Made by a program: the position numbers and the translations under genes
Assembly (NCBI RefSeq): GCF_003369915.1
Contig: NW_022881614.1
Location: forward strand, 25,088,336-25,152,335
Origin: Drosophila miranda
Lineage: Eukaryota; Arthropoda; Insecta; Diptera; Drosophilidae
Length of the DNA: 64,000 bases
Direction of reading: 5' to 3'
Notes under the pieces: model-generated
The model's database searches: none
Seen by the model: only the letters and a program-made list of their open reading frames with translations
What the model was told of the DNA's origin: nothing
Shown: one piece after another, positions 34,075-45,442 of the stretch
Numbering within the stretch: the stretch's first letter is position 1
How the letters are laid out: the number at the start of each line of letters is the position of its first letter

Positions 34075-35764
34075 CGTAGAGGAAATCGTGCAGTCGATCT
34101 GGTTTGGTGGACCAGAGTTCTTAAAGTTTGAAGAAGAGAGCTGGCCCAGAAATCCACACTTCGAGCTTTCCGAAGAAGAGATACAGATGGAAAGTCGGAA
34201 GAAATCGGTCGGACTGACCGTCGCGGCCAAGCCAAATTACTTAGTGGATGTAATCGAGGGATACTCGTCACACCTCAAACTGCTAAGAGTGTTCGTTTTC
34301 GTGTTCAGCTTCATCCGAAAATGCAAAGACAAAAGTCTCAACTTTGGAAAAATTCCGTCATCCGTAGAATACGACGAGGCGTTTCTAAAAATAGTCGAAA
34401 TAACACAGAAAAATGAGTCTCAAGAAGATATTGAAAGGGTTCGTAAAGGCACCAAGTTAGGCCCCAGTCTTCAGCGCTTGAATCCCTTCATCCATGAAGA
34501 GGACATGGTGCTCTTTTTCGTTGTTGCGAGTTGGGGGCGACTAGTTAACGCTCCTATGTCATATAATGCCAAGTTTCCCTTGTTATTGACAAAACGCTCG
34601 CAGTTTGTGCAGACATACGTTCGCTATCTGCATCAAACGAATTTTTATGCCGGCCCACGAGCACTCGTGAGTATCCTTAGACAGCGCATTTGGATAGTGA
34701 ATGCTCAGGCGGTCTGCAGGGCGACAGTTAGGTCGTGTATTCGTTGCTTTAAATGCAAGCCGCTACTCCAGACCCAAACGATGGGCAACTTACCCGCAGA
34801 CCGGCTCCGTGCTCTCCGCCCATTTTCAGTATGTGGCGTTGATTTTTGTGGCCCAGTCTATACGACTCTGAAAATTCGTGGAAGGCCCCCTTATAAGTCC
34901 TACATAGCGTTATTTGTCTGTTTTGCGTACAAGGCGGTTCATTTAGAAATTGTCTCCGACTTGACGACTAATTCCTTTTTGTTGGCATTCCAAAGGTTCG
35001 TCGGTCGTCGAGGATATCCGCAACGTGAACTGCGACAACGCGACAAATTTCGTCGGAGCAAGTCGCCACTTCAGCGAACTGCGGAGGAAGATAGAGGCGG
35101 AAGCGGACGCGATACGCGAATTTGCGTCAAGAAGCGGGTGCGAGTTTGCCTTCATACCGCCTCGAGCACCGCACATGGGCGGACTTTGGGAGGCCGGTGT
35201 GAAGTCTGCCAAGGGCCTACTCCTACGGGCAGTCGGAAGCGCTCTCCTCACCGCAGAGGAGCTGGAGACCGTGCTGGTCGGGATCGAGGCGGTACTCAAC
35301 TCGCGCCCGCTAAGACCCCTAAGCCCAGACCCAAGCGACGGAGACGCGCTGACTCCCGGGCACCTGCTGACAGGCGGGCCGCTCATTGCACCCCCAGCAC
35401 CCAGGACCCCGGAACAGGAGGGTCTGAGCTGCTTAAAGCGATGGCGGCTTGTCTCGTCAGCCAGGCAAATGTTCTGGCAACGATGGTCCCGGGAGTATGT
35501 GCTGGGATTGCAAATAAGATGCAAGTGGCGCCAGGAGGAGCCAAACATAAAGGAAGGCGACCTCGTAAACGTCGCCGAGGACAACCTGCCCCCTCAACAG
35601 TGGCTCCTCGGAAGGGTGGTCGGAACAACCGCCGGGCAGGTCGGAAGGGTCAGAGTGGTCGACCTAAGGACGAGCAGCGGAGCCACGTTCAGGAGGCCAA
35701 TCCACAAATTGGCGCTTCTGCCAATGGTTTGAAGCCTTCCAGGCCTTCAACGGCGCCGGTGTAG
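34010..35764 (+). pseudogene. BEL E2 integrase region
   Basis: Overlaps the previous frame by +1. It encodes the pre-integrase linker, the HHCC zinc domain (HQTNFYAG to CIRCFKC) and the first catalytic Asp (GVDFCGPVYT). The rest of the core (NCDNATNFVGA, GGLWEAGVKSAK) and the C-terminal domain (DNLPPQQWLLGRVV, HKLALLPMV) are in the frame of 35025-35732, another +1 step. One G is missing from a G6 run at about 34536 compared with E1 and E3. Confidence 0.85.
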
Positions 35765-36066
35765 CGCCATTTGGATAATAATAATTGTTATTAGGATAGT
35801 ATCTCATGAAGTCTAGTGTAAGTTAGGATAGGGCAAAGCGGGAGCGCAATAAAAGCTCGCTCTCTCGCTCTTGGCGAATTCGCCCCGCTTTGCCACCGTA
35901 GGTAAGGTAGGCACAGAAGAAATTGTTTTAATATATGAAGGAAGTCGAGAAAAATCCATGAAATCGAACGCACGCACTCCTTTTTTTTCGTCGTATTAAA
36001 ATACAAAATTGCAGTCACCCAAGTTGTTTCGGAATCGTTATTTAGAAAAACTATTCTAAAATTTCA
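35760..36066 (+). repeat. 3' LTR of BEL E2
   Basis: 307 bp, TGTAGCGCCATTTGG to AAAATTTCA, overlapping the integrase stop region. Same family as 20664-20928 and 46831-47135. Confidence 0.9.
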
Positions 36067-36651
36067 CTGGTCATAAACTGCTCTGCCATCTGCCCAGCAC
36101 GTGTCTGCATTGCATGCATATGGAGTGCTTGTATATTCATGCCAATTTTGCTTTCCTAATTACATCTTTCTATTCGAACTAGTCTGTGCGGATCTGTCGG
36201 CAGAGTTTGCCCAGCGCTTGTTGCAGCAATTGGCCCGCCTCTTGCAATCCACGCCACACATTGAATTCTATCTGCAATGGAGCTGCTGCCTACTGACACT
36301 GCATGGAAACCAGGATGGCGTCTTCCAGCACACTGGCCTGCTGGCCCTGCATGAAATCCTCAAGGAAATACGAAACCCTCAATAAAATGTGAGTATTACC
36401 ATCCTTCCCTTTCTCTGAACCAATTTTACTGATTCCTTTTATATACTCACAGCTGTGACTATAACAAGTACACTTTGAGGGTTCTCCTGGACAGGGCCGA
36501 CCAGTTGGATCAAGGAAATGAGGGAAACAAGAGCACCATGGACGGGGACAGCGATGATATGCTGCTTATTAGGACAAAAGAGAATGGGTCATCACAGATG
36601 CAGCTTAGCGACGAGGAGGAGAGTGCCACCGAATCCGAGGATGTCGAATAG
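36067..36651 (+). pseudogene. PWP2: 3' end of a PWP2/UTP1 homologue, frameshifted
   Basis: Two exons of the C-terminal Utp12 domain of periodic tryptophan protein 2, a U3 snoRNP subunit for small-subunit rRNA processing. Exon one (coding from about 36182 to 36388) reads DLSAEFAQRLLQQL and TPHIEFYLQW ... LTLHG, close to human PWP2 (FEFYLHW, LMLHG). A 64-bp GT-AG intron (36389-36452) follows. Exon two starts CDYNKYTLRVLL and ends in an acidic tail, with TAG at 36649-36651. One extra base near 36361 breaks the frame inside exon one. Upstream exons are missing because BEL E2 abuts at 36066. A polyadenylation signal lies near 36755. Whether 36067-36150 is also coding is unclear. Confidence 0.75.
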
Positions 36652-37019
36652 GAATGTTGTCGATACATCCGCCTTTTGTCGATGTCTTGTTGATTGTGTT
36701 TAAATGCAAATATTAGTTTGTTTGGTAAATGTACGCGACTTTTCTTTTATTAAGAATAAATTTAAAGCTTTTCCTAGAACCCCATTCGAGAGCTCACCGA
36801 ACTATGATCAGCTTAGTGAACACCGCAACTTAAGAGATGGAAAGGATACATATATGTAAACTGGACTGGCATAGCAGATAAATCTTAGATAAATATATTT
36901 ATGTTAATATAGTGATATAATGTATTTACATTGTGTCTGTATTTTCATATTAAATATAAACTCGATTTAGCTTAACAATAATATGTTTACAAAAACCTGC
37001 CTGATGCCTGGTGTGCGCT
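36652..37019 (+). other. PWP2 3' UTR and flank
   Basis: AT-rich, with AATAAA near 36755. No other gene seen. Confidence 0.5.
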
Positions 37020-37833
37020 GCTTGAACTGCAGGTCGGTTTATACAATACATAGATGTTTTCGAATTAGTTGTAAAAGCCACAGCTCTAATGCTTGCATAA
37101 AAATACGCTATAATGGATAAATAATTCTAAATATGTATGTAAAAATCTCTAAAAACCGTTCACTGTTCCTCTGTTAAGTTATTTACAATCCAAATATCCT
37201 TAAAGGCCATTTTATTATCTCCTTAAAGCACCAATGCAATTTCTTGGCTGATTTGCCAAAGCCTAATACAAAAATTCAACTAAAATAGCCGTCTGCTAGA
37301 AAATAGCTGTCTCGTTTCGTAGCTCGAACATACTAGGTATGCGCATACTTACGATATGCATTGAATACTTTCAAAGCAGGGACAGCCATCCCTTTCGATT
37401 CAGGGGTATATTGTGACTAGCACAGTGATATATAAACATATATTCTCCAGCTTATCTCATTGACAAATGTGTGTGCTGAGATTAAAGAAATTCACTGCAA
37501 AGCCAAATCATACATAGGTAGGACTGCAGCTCAAGCATATACTCGTAGTTCTGTGAGTGGTGTCCCTCGTAGCATAGATTAAAATTAATGTGAAACTAAA
37601 ATTATCGTAAAATATAAGATACGTTTTATACAAAGCAAATACTCCAAATGAATCAAGTATTCTCCGTGAGCAAATTGTCGATAACTTAGTTATATTTCGT
37701 TCATAGCACAGTGTGTCCGATATAGGAATATGTAGCATTGTAGCTGCTGGCAATTACTTATGTAGGTAACTGTAGTTTTTACTTGTCTGTTGTACTTCGA
37801 TGATAGATTTTGAGGTTCAAAGACTCTTCTTTT
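37020..37833. repeat. Duplicated single-copy-like segment, first copy
   Basis: 814 bp with no recognisable gene, repeated at 43087-43900 with only a few substitutions. It is the start of a tandem duplication that also includes the DINE fragment and the D LTR. Confidence 0.9.
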
Positions 37834-38227
37834 TATACCCGATACTCAAAATGAGTATTGGGGTATATTAGATTTGTGGTAAAAGTGGATGTGTGTAACG
37901 TCCAGAAGGAATCGTTTCCGACCCCATAAAGTATATATATTCTTGATCAGCATCAAAAGCCGAGTCGATTGAGCCCTGTCCGTCCGTCCGTCCGTCTGTC
38001 CGTCTGTCCGTCCCCTTCAGCGCCTAGTGCTCAAAGACTATAAGAGCTAGAGCAACGATGTTTTGGATCCAGACTTCTGTGATATGTCAAAAATGCTACA
38101 AAAATATTTCAAAACTTCTAGAATGTAAAATTTCAACCAGATCGTATAATTATTATAGCTAGAATCAAGAAAACAATTTCATTCTTTCTCGCTCTGTCTC
38201 TCTCTAAAACACAGGTTTCATGGTCGG
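37834..38227 (+). mobile_element. DINE-1-like element, 5' part, first copy
   Basis: Starts TATACCCGATACTC, includes a GTCY microsatellite (about 37978-38013), and is cut by the BEL D LTR at 38228. The GTCGG at 38223-38227 is its target duplication. Confidence 0.75.
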
Positions 38228-38522
38228 TGTTTGTACACGGAGCGTTTTCCGCATTAATGTTAATTCACGGATGGGGGTGTGTTAGTTTTTTCTGCAAACG
38301 AATCAAAGTCTATACAAGAAAGAGAAAAGTCGATCGATCCAGTTGAGTATTAGGGAATAACTATTTATTACAAATCTTAGTGCTTGAGTACTGGGCATAA
38401 GAGAGAGAATACAGTGGTGAATTTAGTACAATTATGGTGAGTAAATACAAAAAGTGAGCGTAGGCTCTCTATTTTACGAGGGTCATTTGAATACTTGTTC
38501 CTTAAAGGAGTTTGACCGAACA
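38228..38522 (-). repeat. 3' LTR of BEL element D
   Basis: 295 bp, TGTTCGGTC to ACAAACA on the minus strand, preceded by GGGGCCGGGA on the internal side. Identical in length to the solo LTR at 44295-44589. Confidence 0.9.
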
Positions 38523-38548
38523 TCCCGGCCCCGTTGAAAGGACTGCTT

Positions 38549-40560
38549 TCAAACCACCGGAAGAATTGCCAACTTGTGTATTGACCTGCAACATGTTCCA
38601 TTTGCAGTGCGGAGGTGCACCACCCGTACAAGTCCATCCTTCCCAAGCACAGTAGACTGCACTCGGCCTAGTTTCCAGCGTAGCGGTGGCAGGTTGTCCT
38701 CATGGATGATGACCAACGTGCCCTCGGTGAGGTTCGTTGAGGGTGCTGTCCACTTCGTGCGCGATCGCAATTCGTTGACATAGTCAGCAGACCATTGCTT
38801 CCAAAACCGTTGCTTGACGGCCGTAATCGCATCGTAGCGGTCCATACTTGACAGCTTGATATTCTCGAGGGACCTTTCAGGTAGTGATCGCAATGATTCG
38901 CCAACCAAGAGATGACCAGCCGTGAGAGTGCTATAGTCATTTGGGTCTGACGAAAGCGGCGATAGCGGGCGCGAGTTGAGGATCGATTCTATCTCGACGA
39001 CGACAGTGCTCAACTCTTCGAAGGTGAACCTGGTGTTGGCCAGCGTACGATTTAACAGCCCCTTTGCACTCTTGACTGCCGCTTCCCAAAGGCCTCCGAA
39101 ATGAGGTGCCCTGGGGGAATAAAATGGAAATTAATAAAGTCAGATGCGCAAAATTTATAGATTGCATCTTGGGTCTGCTTTAAAAACATAAACTTTTTTA
39201 GTTCCTGCAGTTGATTCGATGCCCCTACAAAGTTAGTGGCATTATCGCAGAAGATGTCTGTCGGCAGCTTGCGACGACCTCCCATCCGTTTCAATGCGTT
39301 TAAGAACGCCTTTGTTGACAAATCAGAGACTACTTCGATGTGAACGGCCTTGGTGAGAAGGAAAACGAACACGGCTATGTATGCTTTTGTAGGTCCCTTT
39401 CCTCGAATGCGTAGATATGTGTTGATGGGTCCACAAAAGTCAACTCCACAGCGTTCAAAGGGTCGAGCCGGAGCGAGTCGCGTAGGCGGTAATGAGCCCA
39501 TGAGTTGTTGTAGCAGCTTCGGTCTGTAGCGAACGCAGTGTACACAGGAGCGAACAATTCTACGTGCCAAGTCTCTGGCGTTAACGATCCAATACTCCAA
39601 ACGAATGAGAGCGACTAGGGCTTTAGGTCCAGCGTGATAGTTCCGAATATGCAAATGGCGAATATAGTTCCATACAAATTTGGACTGACTAGGCAGCAGC
39701 AACGGATGTTTTTGACCGTCTTGTAGGTCTGAGTATTCCAAACGTCCACCAACCTTGATAAGTTCGAATCCGTTCACGACTTCTAAAAAGGGAGTAAGAA
39801 ACTTTAAGCTGCTTTTTAATGGTTTTTGCTTCTGAAGTAAACGGATGTCCTCTACAAAATGAGTTTGTTGAATGTTCCAAATAAGGCAATGTGAAGCAAA
39901 ACGAAGTTCATCTGGCGTCGGTGAGGTTGTGGTAAACGTCGATTGCTTCCGACATCTCCTTATGAACCTAATCATCCAAGCAATGAGACGCAGACTGTAA
40001 GTGTACGAGCTGATATTATCGACGATGTTGAGGATATTATTTGTCTCGTGTACGGCAGTAAACAAACTTTTCCGATTCTCCGAGTTAACCACGTCCATGT
40101 CAATATCAAGTTTTCCACCAGTGGCGGGCCAGCTTAGTGAATCTTCGACTAGAAACGTAGGACCCGAAAACCATGGAGACTTAATCAACTCGCTCACGTT
40201 ACAGCCTCGCGACAGAATATCAGCAGGGTTTTGATGTGTTGGCACATAGCGCCATTTTCCATCAGACGTTAAATCCTGAATATCGGACACTCGATTTCCA
40301 ACAAAGGTCGATAAGGTGACTGAGTGTTGTTGCAACCAATGCAATACGAGCTGTGAGTCGCTCCAAAAATAAGATGTGATAGTGTGTTTACTGAATATGG
40401 CCTTGACTTTGTTATACAACTGAGAAAGTAGATGTGCGCCGCATAGTTCAAGCTTCGGAAGAGACTGTTTCTTCACTGGTGCTACTCTAGACTTAGAAGT
40501 GAACAATTTCACTGTGACCTGTCCAGCCGTAAGCCCGAATCGATGCGTCGCAAAATCCAT
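38549..40560 (-). pseudogene. BEL D RNase H and integrase, frameshifted
   Basis: RNase H end (PKLELCGAHLLSQL, YFWSDSQLVLHWL), linker, HHCC domain (HIRNYHAG to CVHCVRY), and core with CGVDFCGP and FCDNATNFVGA. A one-base change near 39110 throws the GGLWEAAVKSAK region out of frame. The C-terminal part reopens at 39013-38549 (LNSRPLSPLSSDPND, HKLAILPVV). Unlike E, its RNase H to integrase frame is continuous, which makes it a useful outgroup for the shared E frame breaks. Confidence 0.87.
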
Positions 40561-43086
40561 GTATTTGAATGCTCCTAGTATCAGGCTGCAAACAAAAACG
40601 AGGTACCGCTAGTGACGACAGTGAATTCAGCGATTCCAAACACTTGCTCCATGCGTGGCTTAAATTCTGGGGGACAGACTCGTCCCAGTCGAGTTTCAAA
40701 AGCCACAACTCCTGAAGAATGATCTTAGAGACAATGACTAACGGTGATAGCAGACCGATTGGATCGAATAGCGACGACGCAGTAGACAAAATTGTTCTTT
40801 TTGTGGTAGTGGGATAGACTTCCTTTGGATTAAATGTGAAACTAAATGCATCTCTTCGTTGATGCCAAGTTAAGCCGAGTGTGCTGCTGACTGAGTTTTC
40901 TGATATGTTTAATTCCTTGGTAGATTCGTCTTCCATCACGCCTGGATGATTTGAATGCCACTTGCATAATGGAAACTGACCACGAGCGAGAGTTGATGTG
41001 ATTTCAGTTTTTAGTTTGAAGAGTGTATCTATATCACCAGCCCCACACAAAAGGTCATCAACATAAAATGCAGTTTTAACAGCAGCAGCCCCTAATGGCC
41101 ATGCATCCTTACAATCCTCAGCCAAGTAATGCAAACTACGAGTTGCGAGAAATGGGGCAGACGCAGTCCCATATGTCACTGTATTGAGTTTGTAGGTTTG
41201 AAGATCCGTATTTGGAGATGCTCGCCACAAAATGTACTGGAATTTTCTATCCTTCTCACTCACAAGTACCTGCCTGTACATTTTTGTGACGTCAGCTGTG
41301 ATGCCGAACCTATGCATGCGGAACCGCAGCAAATGCAAGTACAACTCATCCTGAATGGTAGGGCCGACTAAAAGTAGATCGTTAAGTGACCTTTGAGATG
41401 TTGTACGGCAAGAGGCGTAAAAAACAACTCTGAGCTTCGTCGAGGTACTGCTTGGTTTCAGAACGAAATGGTGGGGTATATAATAATGCGGTTCTTCCAA
41501 GTTAGGATTCAGTACGAGGGACATATGGCCGAGACTTTCATATTCCTGCATGAACGAGATATACTGCGAGCGAATTTCCGGTAGACGAGCGAGACGTCTC
41601 TCAATGGCAAAAAATCGAGTTCGAGCTGTATCGAAGGAACTTCCAAGACAACTTGGATCTTCTTGAAATGGCAAGCGAACGACAATCCGCCCACTGGCAT
41701 CCTGATGTGTTGTGTCCCTGAAATGGTCCTCACAGCGACGATGATTTGGGAGCATTCTAGCGCTTGGATCGACAAATGAGTCCACTTTCCATAATTGCTG
41801 CAAATTCTTGTCGATCGACTCTTCTACAGTCGCCAAGCACAATGGTGGCTGTCTGTTATGTTGCCGCTGGTACCTCCCAGCAACAACCCAACCAAAAAGA
41901 GTCTTCTGCAAAGTGGGAAGATTTGGACCAATGCGAATCTGGCCAACAGCTAGAGCTCCATAGAAGGCTTCGGTCCCCAGTAACAAATCAATACGTTTAG
42001 TCCTATAGAACGATTCGTCAGCCAATGGAGTGTTAGCTGGTAGGTTCCAATTCGATATGTCGATCTCACTATCTGGCTGGTAGGCAATATGGGATGTGAT
42101 TCCAAGCTGCAGAGTGAGCTGATAGCCGGAAGGACGTGACTTAATAGAGGTAGTCGTACGAGCCTTCAAACTAGTAAGGGAGTCTCCTATACTGCGAATT
42201 CCAATGTGATGTTTTTCACGACGAAGGCGAAGCTTTTGTGCAAAGGTTTCGGTTACAAAATTAACCTGAGAGCATGAATCAAGCAACGCTCTACCGAGTT
42301 TGTATTCACCTGTGGCATCCTTTACCAAAACCATAGCTGTTGCCAACAAAATTTGATCATCTGCTGCGATCTCCATATGAGAATGTGAAGCAGCTTGATG
42401 AGCTGTTTGCCAGGAGGGTTGCGCTGGTTGGAGTACCGGTTCAGTAGTTGAAGATTGTCCTGCTGATGATTGGGGTGGCTGTTGCGGCTGAGAGTGATGC
42501 AAAGATGAATGATTCCGATTACAGGATCGGCAACGATGAGTCGATGAACATTGCGCCACTCTATGACCATTTCCAAGACAATTGATGCAGAGACCGAGGC
42601 GTTTTGCATTGTCGTACCGTTGGTTGCTGTTCATAGCCTTGAACTGAGCGCAATTAGAGATCTTATGGCCAGAACTAGAACAAAGTGTACAAGACGGATT
42701 AGTGATAGCAAACGACGAGTTTATTTGGTGATTAGAATGACGATTTGACTTATTGGATTCAGCCTTTCGGTGTGACGAAGTAGCAGCCGAGTTTCCAGAC
42801 GAATGGAGAAACTGACAGTGGCGTTCCAAAAGCTGTGTGCATGCTAGCCAGGTTGGCAGAGTTTTGTAGTCCTGCGATTCCTTCCACTTGTTCCGAGTTT
42901 GCTGATCACACTTTTCCATTATAATATATATAACCATAGCGTTAACAATATTCTCAGGTTTGCCGATGGACTCCAGCGAGCTTAATATAGCGGATGCCTT
43001 ATCCACTAGGCTGTGAAGCTGCTGACTGTTTGACCTTTCCACAGGTTGTAGTGCAAACAATGCCTCAATACCTTCTAAAAATATAT
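40493..43086 (-). pseudogene. BEL D gag C-terminus, protease and RT
   Basis: One open frame of about 860 codons. Gag part with zinc knuckles (CTLCSSSGHKISNC, CINCLGNGHRVAQC); protease LLDSCSQVNFV, where the normal Gly after Ser is Cys, likely inactivating; RT with KLRVVFYASCRT, MYRQVLV and FYVDDLLCGA. The frame is lost at AYG in RNase H, where the next segment continues one frame away with some residues missing. Confidence 0.88.
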
Positions 43087-43900
43087 GCTTGAACTGCAGG
43101 TCGGTTTATACAATACATAGATGTTTTCGAATTAGTTGTAAAAGCCACAGCTCTAATGCTTGCATAAAAATACGCTATAATGGATAAATAATTCTAAATA
43201 TGTATGTAAAAATCTCTAAAAACCGTTCACTGTTCCTCTGTTAAGTTATTTACAATCCAAATATCCTTAAAGGCCATTTTATTATCTCCTTAAAGCACCA
43301 ATGCAATTTCTTGGCTGATTTGCCAAAGCCTAATACAAAAATTCAACTAAAATAGCCGTCTGCTAGAAAATAGCTGTCTCGTTTCGTAGCTCGAACATAC
43401 TAGGTATGCGCATACTTACGATATGCATTGAATACTTTCAAAGCAGGGACAGCCATCCCTTTCGATTCAGGGGTATATTGTGACTAGCACAGTGATATAT
43501 AAACATATATTCTCCAGCTTATCTCATTGGCAAATGTGTGTGCTGAGATTAAAGAAATTCACTGCAAAGCCAAATCATACATAGGTAGGACTGCAGCTCA
43601 AGCATATACTCGTAGTTCTGTGAGTGGTGTCCCTCGTAGCATAGATTAAAATTAATGTGAAACTAAAATTATCGTAAAATATAAGATACGTTTTATACAA
43701 AGCAAATACTCCAAATGAATCAAGTATTCTCCGTGAGCAAATTGTCGATAACTTAGTTATATTTCGTTCATAGCACAGTGTTTCCGATATAGGAATATGT
43801 AGCATTGTAGCTGCTGGCAATTACTTATGTAGGTAACTGTAGTTTTCACTTGTTGGTTGTACTTCGATGATAGATTTTGAGGTTCAAAGACTCTTCTTTT
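43087..43900. repeat. Duplicated segment, second copy
   Basis: Near-identical to 37020-37833. Here it is joined directly to truncated BEL D gag. Confidence 0.9.
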
Positions 43901-45336
43901 TATACCCGATACTCAAAATGAGTATTGGGGTATATTAGATTTGTGGTAAAAGTGGATGTGTGTAACGTCCAGAAGGAATCGTTTCCGACCCCATAAAGTA
44001 TATATATTCTTGATCAGCATCAAAAGCCGAGTCGATTGAGCCCTGTCCGTCCGTCCGTCCGTCTGTCCGTCTGTCCGTCCCCTTCAGCGCCTAGTGCTCA
44101 AAGACTATAAGAGCTAGAGCAACGATGTTTTGGATCCAGACTTCTGTGATATGTCAAAAATGCTACAAAAATATTTCAAAACTTCTAGAATGTAAAATTT
44201 CAACCAGATCGTATAATTATTATAGCTAGAATCAAGAAAACAATTTCATTCTTTGTCGCTCTGTCTCTCTCTAAAACACAGGTTTCATGGTCGGTGTTTG
44301 TACACGGAGCGTTTTCCGCATTAATGTTAATTCACGGATGGGGGGGTGTTAGTTTTTTCTGCAAACGGATCAAAGTCTATACAAGAAAGAGAAAAGTCGA
44401 TCGATCCAGTTGAGTATTAGGGAATAACTATTTATTACAAATCTTAGTGCTTGAGTACTGGGCATAAGAGAGAGAATACAGAGGGGAATTTAGTACAATT
44501 ATGGTGAGTAAATACAAAAAGTGAGCGTAGGCTCTCTATTTTACGAGGGTCATTTGAATACTTGTTCCTTAAAGGAGTTTGACCGAACAGTCGGTTTTGC
44601 CAATTGCAAAATATGAGTTCAAGGATCTCAGAACCTATAAGAGCCAGAGCAACCAAATTTGGTATCCACACTCCTGTGATATCGGACCTTGACCGTTTCG
44701 TGTCCAAATTTCGCCACACCCCCTTCCGCCCACGCAAAGGACGAAAATCTGGGGCATCCACAAATCTCAGAGACTATTAAGGCTAGAGTAACCAAATTTG
44801 GTATCCGCACTTCTGTTAGATCTCACTATAAAACGTATATCTCAGAATTTCGCCCCACCTCCTTCCGCCCCCACAAAGGAGAAAAATCTGGGGCATCAAC
44901 AAATCTCAGAGACTATTAAGGCTAGAGTAACCTAATTTGGTATCCGCACTCCTGTTGGATTTTACTATAAAACGTGTATCTCAAAATTTCGCCCCACCCC
45001 CTTCCGCCCCCACAAAGGACGAAAATCTGTTGCATCCACAATATTGCACATTCGAGAAAACTAAAAACGCAGAATCATAGATAATGACCATATCTATCAG
45101 ATTGCTGAATCTGGATCAGATCAGATCATTTTTATAGCCAATAGGAACAAATCAATTTGCAGTGGCTACGCAGCGCCCGACGTCACGCTCAGACTGATTT
45201 TCTGTCTCTCTCGCACGCACTCTTTGTCGTGTCGTTTAATATTAGCGGAGTCTGCCGGAGGAGAGCCATACTGATTTAGTATCGGGTATAACTGTAGAGT
45301 TGCGGTCTCCGCAGCAACTCACAACGTTCCCCCTCG
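43901..45336 (+). mobile_element. DINE-1-like element, complete apart from an inserted solo LTR
   Basis: 5' part 43901-44294, with the GTCY microsatellite near 44045; 3' part 44590-45336, ending in the GAGTTGC/GCAACTC hairpin and ACAACGTTCCCCCTCGT. A BEL D solo LTR sits between, flanked by GTCGG on both sides. Confidence 0.8.
44295..44589 (-). repeat. Solo LTR of BEL D with target duplication
   Basis: 295 bp, with GTCGG at 44290-44294 and 44590-44594. This is the classical product of recombination between the two LTRs of one inserted element. Confidence 0.92.
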
Positions 45337-45442
45337 TTTTTCTTATAACTTCGATGTTTTCGTTCCGATATTAATTTTAATTTTTTTTAATTTTAGAGAA
45401 AAACATTAACTTTCAATTTTGTTAATAAATTTAAAAAAATGT
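45337..45442. other. AT-rich flank of the mariner transposase
   Basis: Probably the 3' untranslated end of the transposon. I could not identify a convincing terminal inverted repeat by eye. Confidence 0.4.

Larger units (their letters stand above)
31492..36066 (+). mobile_element. BEL/Pao element copy E2, 5'-truncated
   Basis: Begins inside gag (matching 22938 onward) directly after the E1 integrase fragment; only the bases CTT are shared at the join. It continues through protease, RT, RNase H and integrase to a complete 3' LTR (35760-36066). It has no 5' LTR of its own. Confidence 0.9.
38523..43086 (-). mobile_element. BEL/Pao element D internal region, 5'-truncated
   Basis: Different BEL family from E. 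It runs on the minus strand from within gag (43086) through protease, RT, RNase H and integrase to the 3' LTR. Its gag start, leader and 5' LTR are absent; the sequence joins the duplicated flanking segment at 43087 instead. Confidence 0.88.

Noticed and set aside
37020..38522. 1.5-kb direct repeats around BEL D considered as its LTRs
   Set aside because: The true LTR is the last 295 bp, shown by the GTCGG duplication on both sides of the solo copy; the rest includes part of a DINE and flank.
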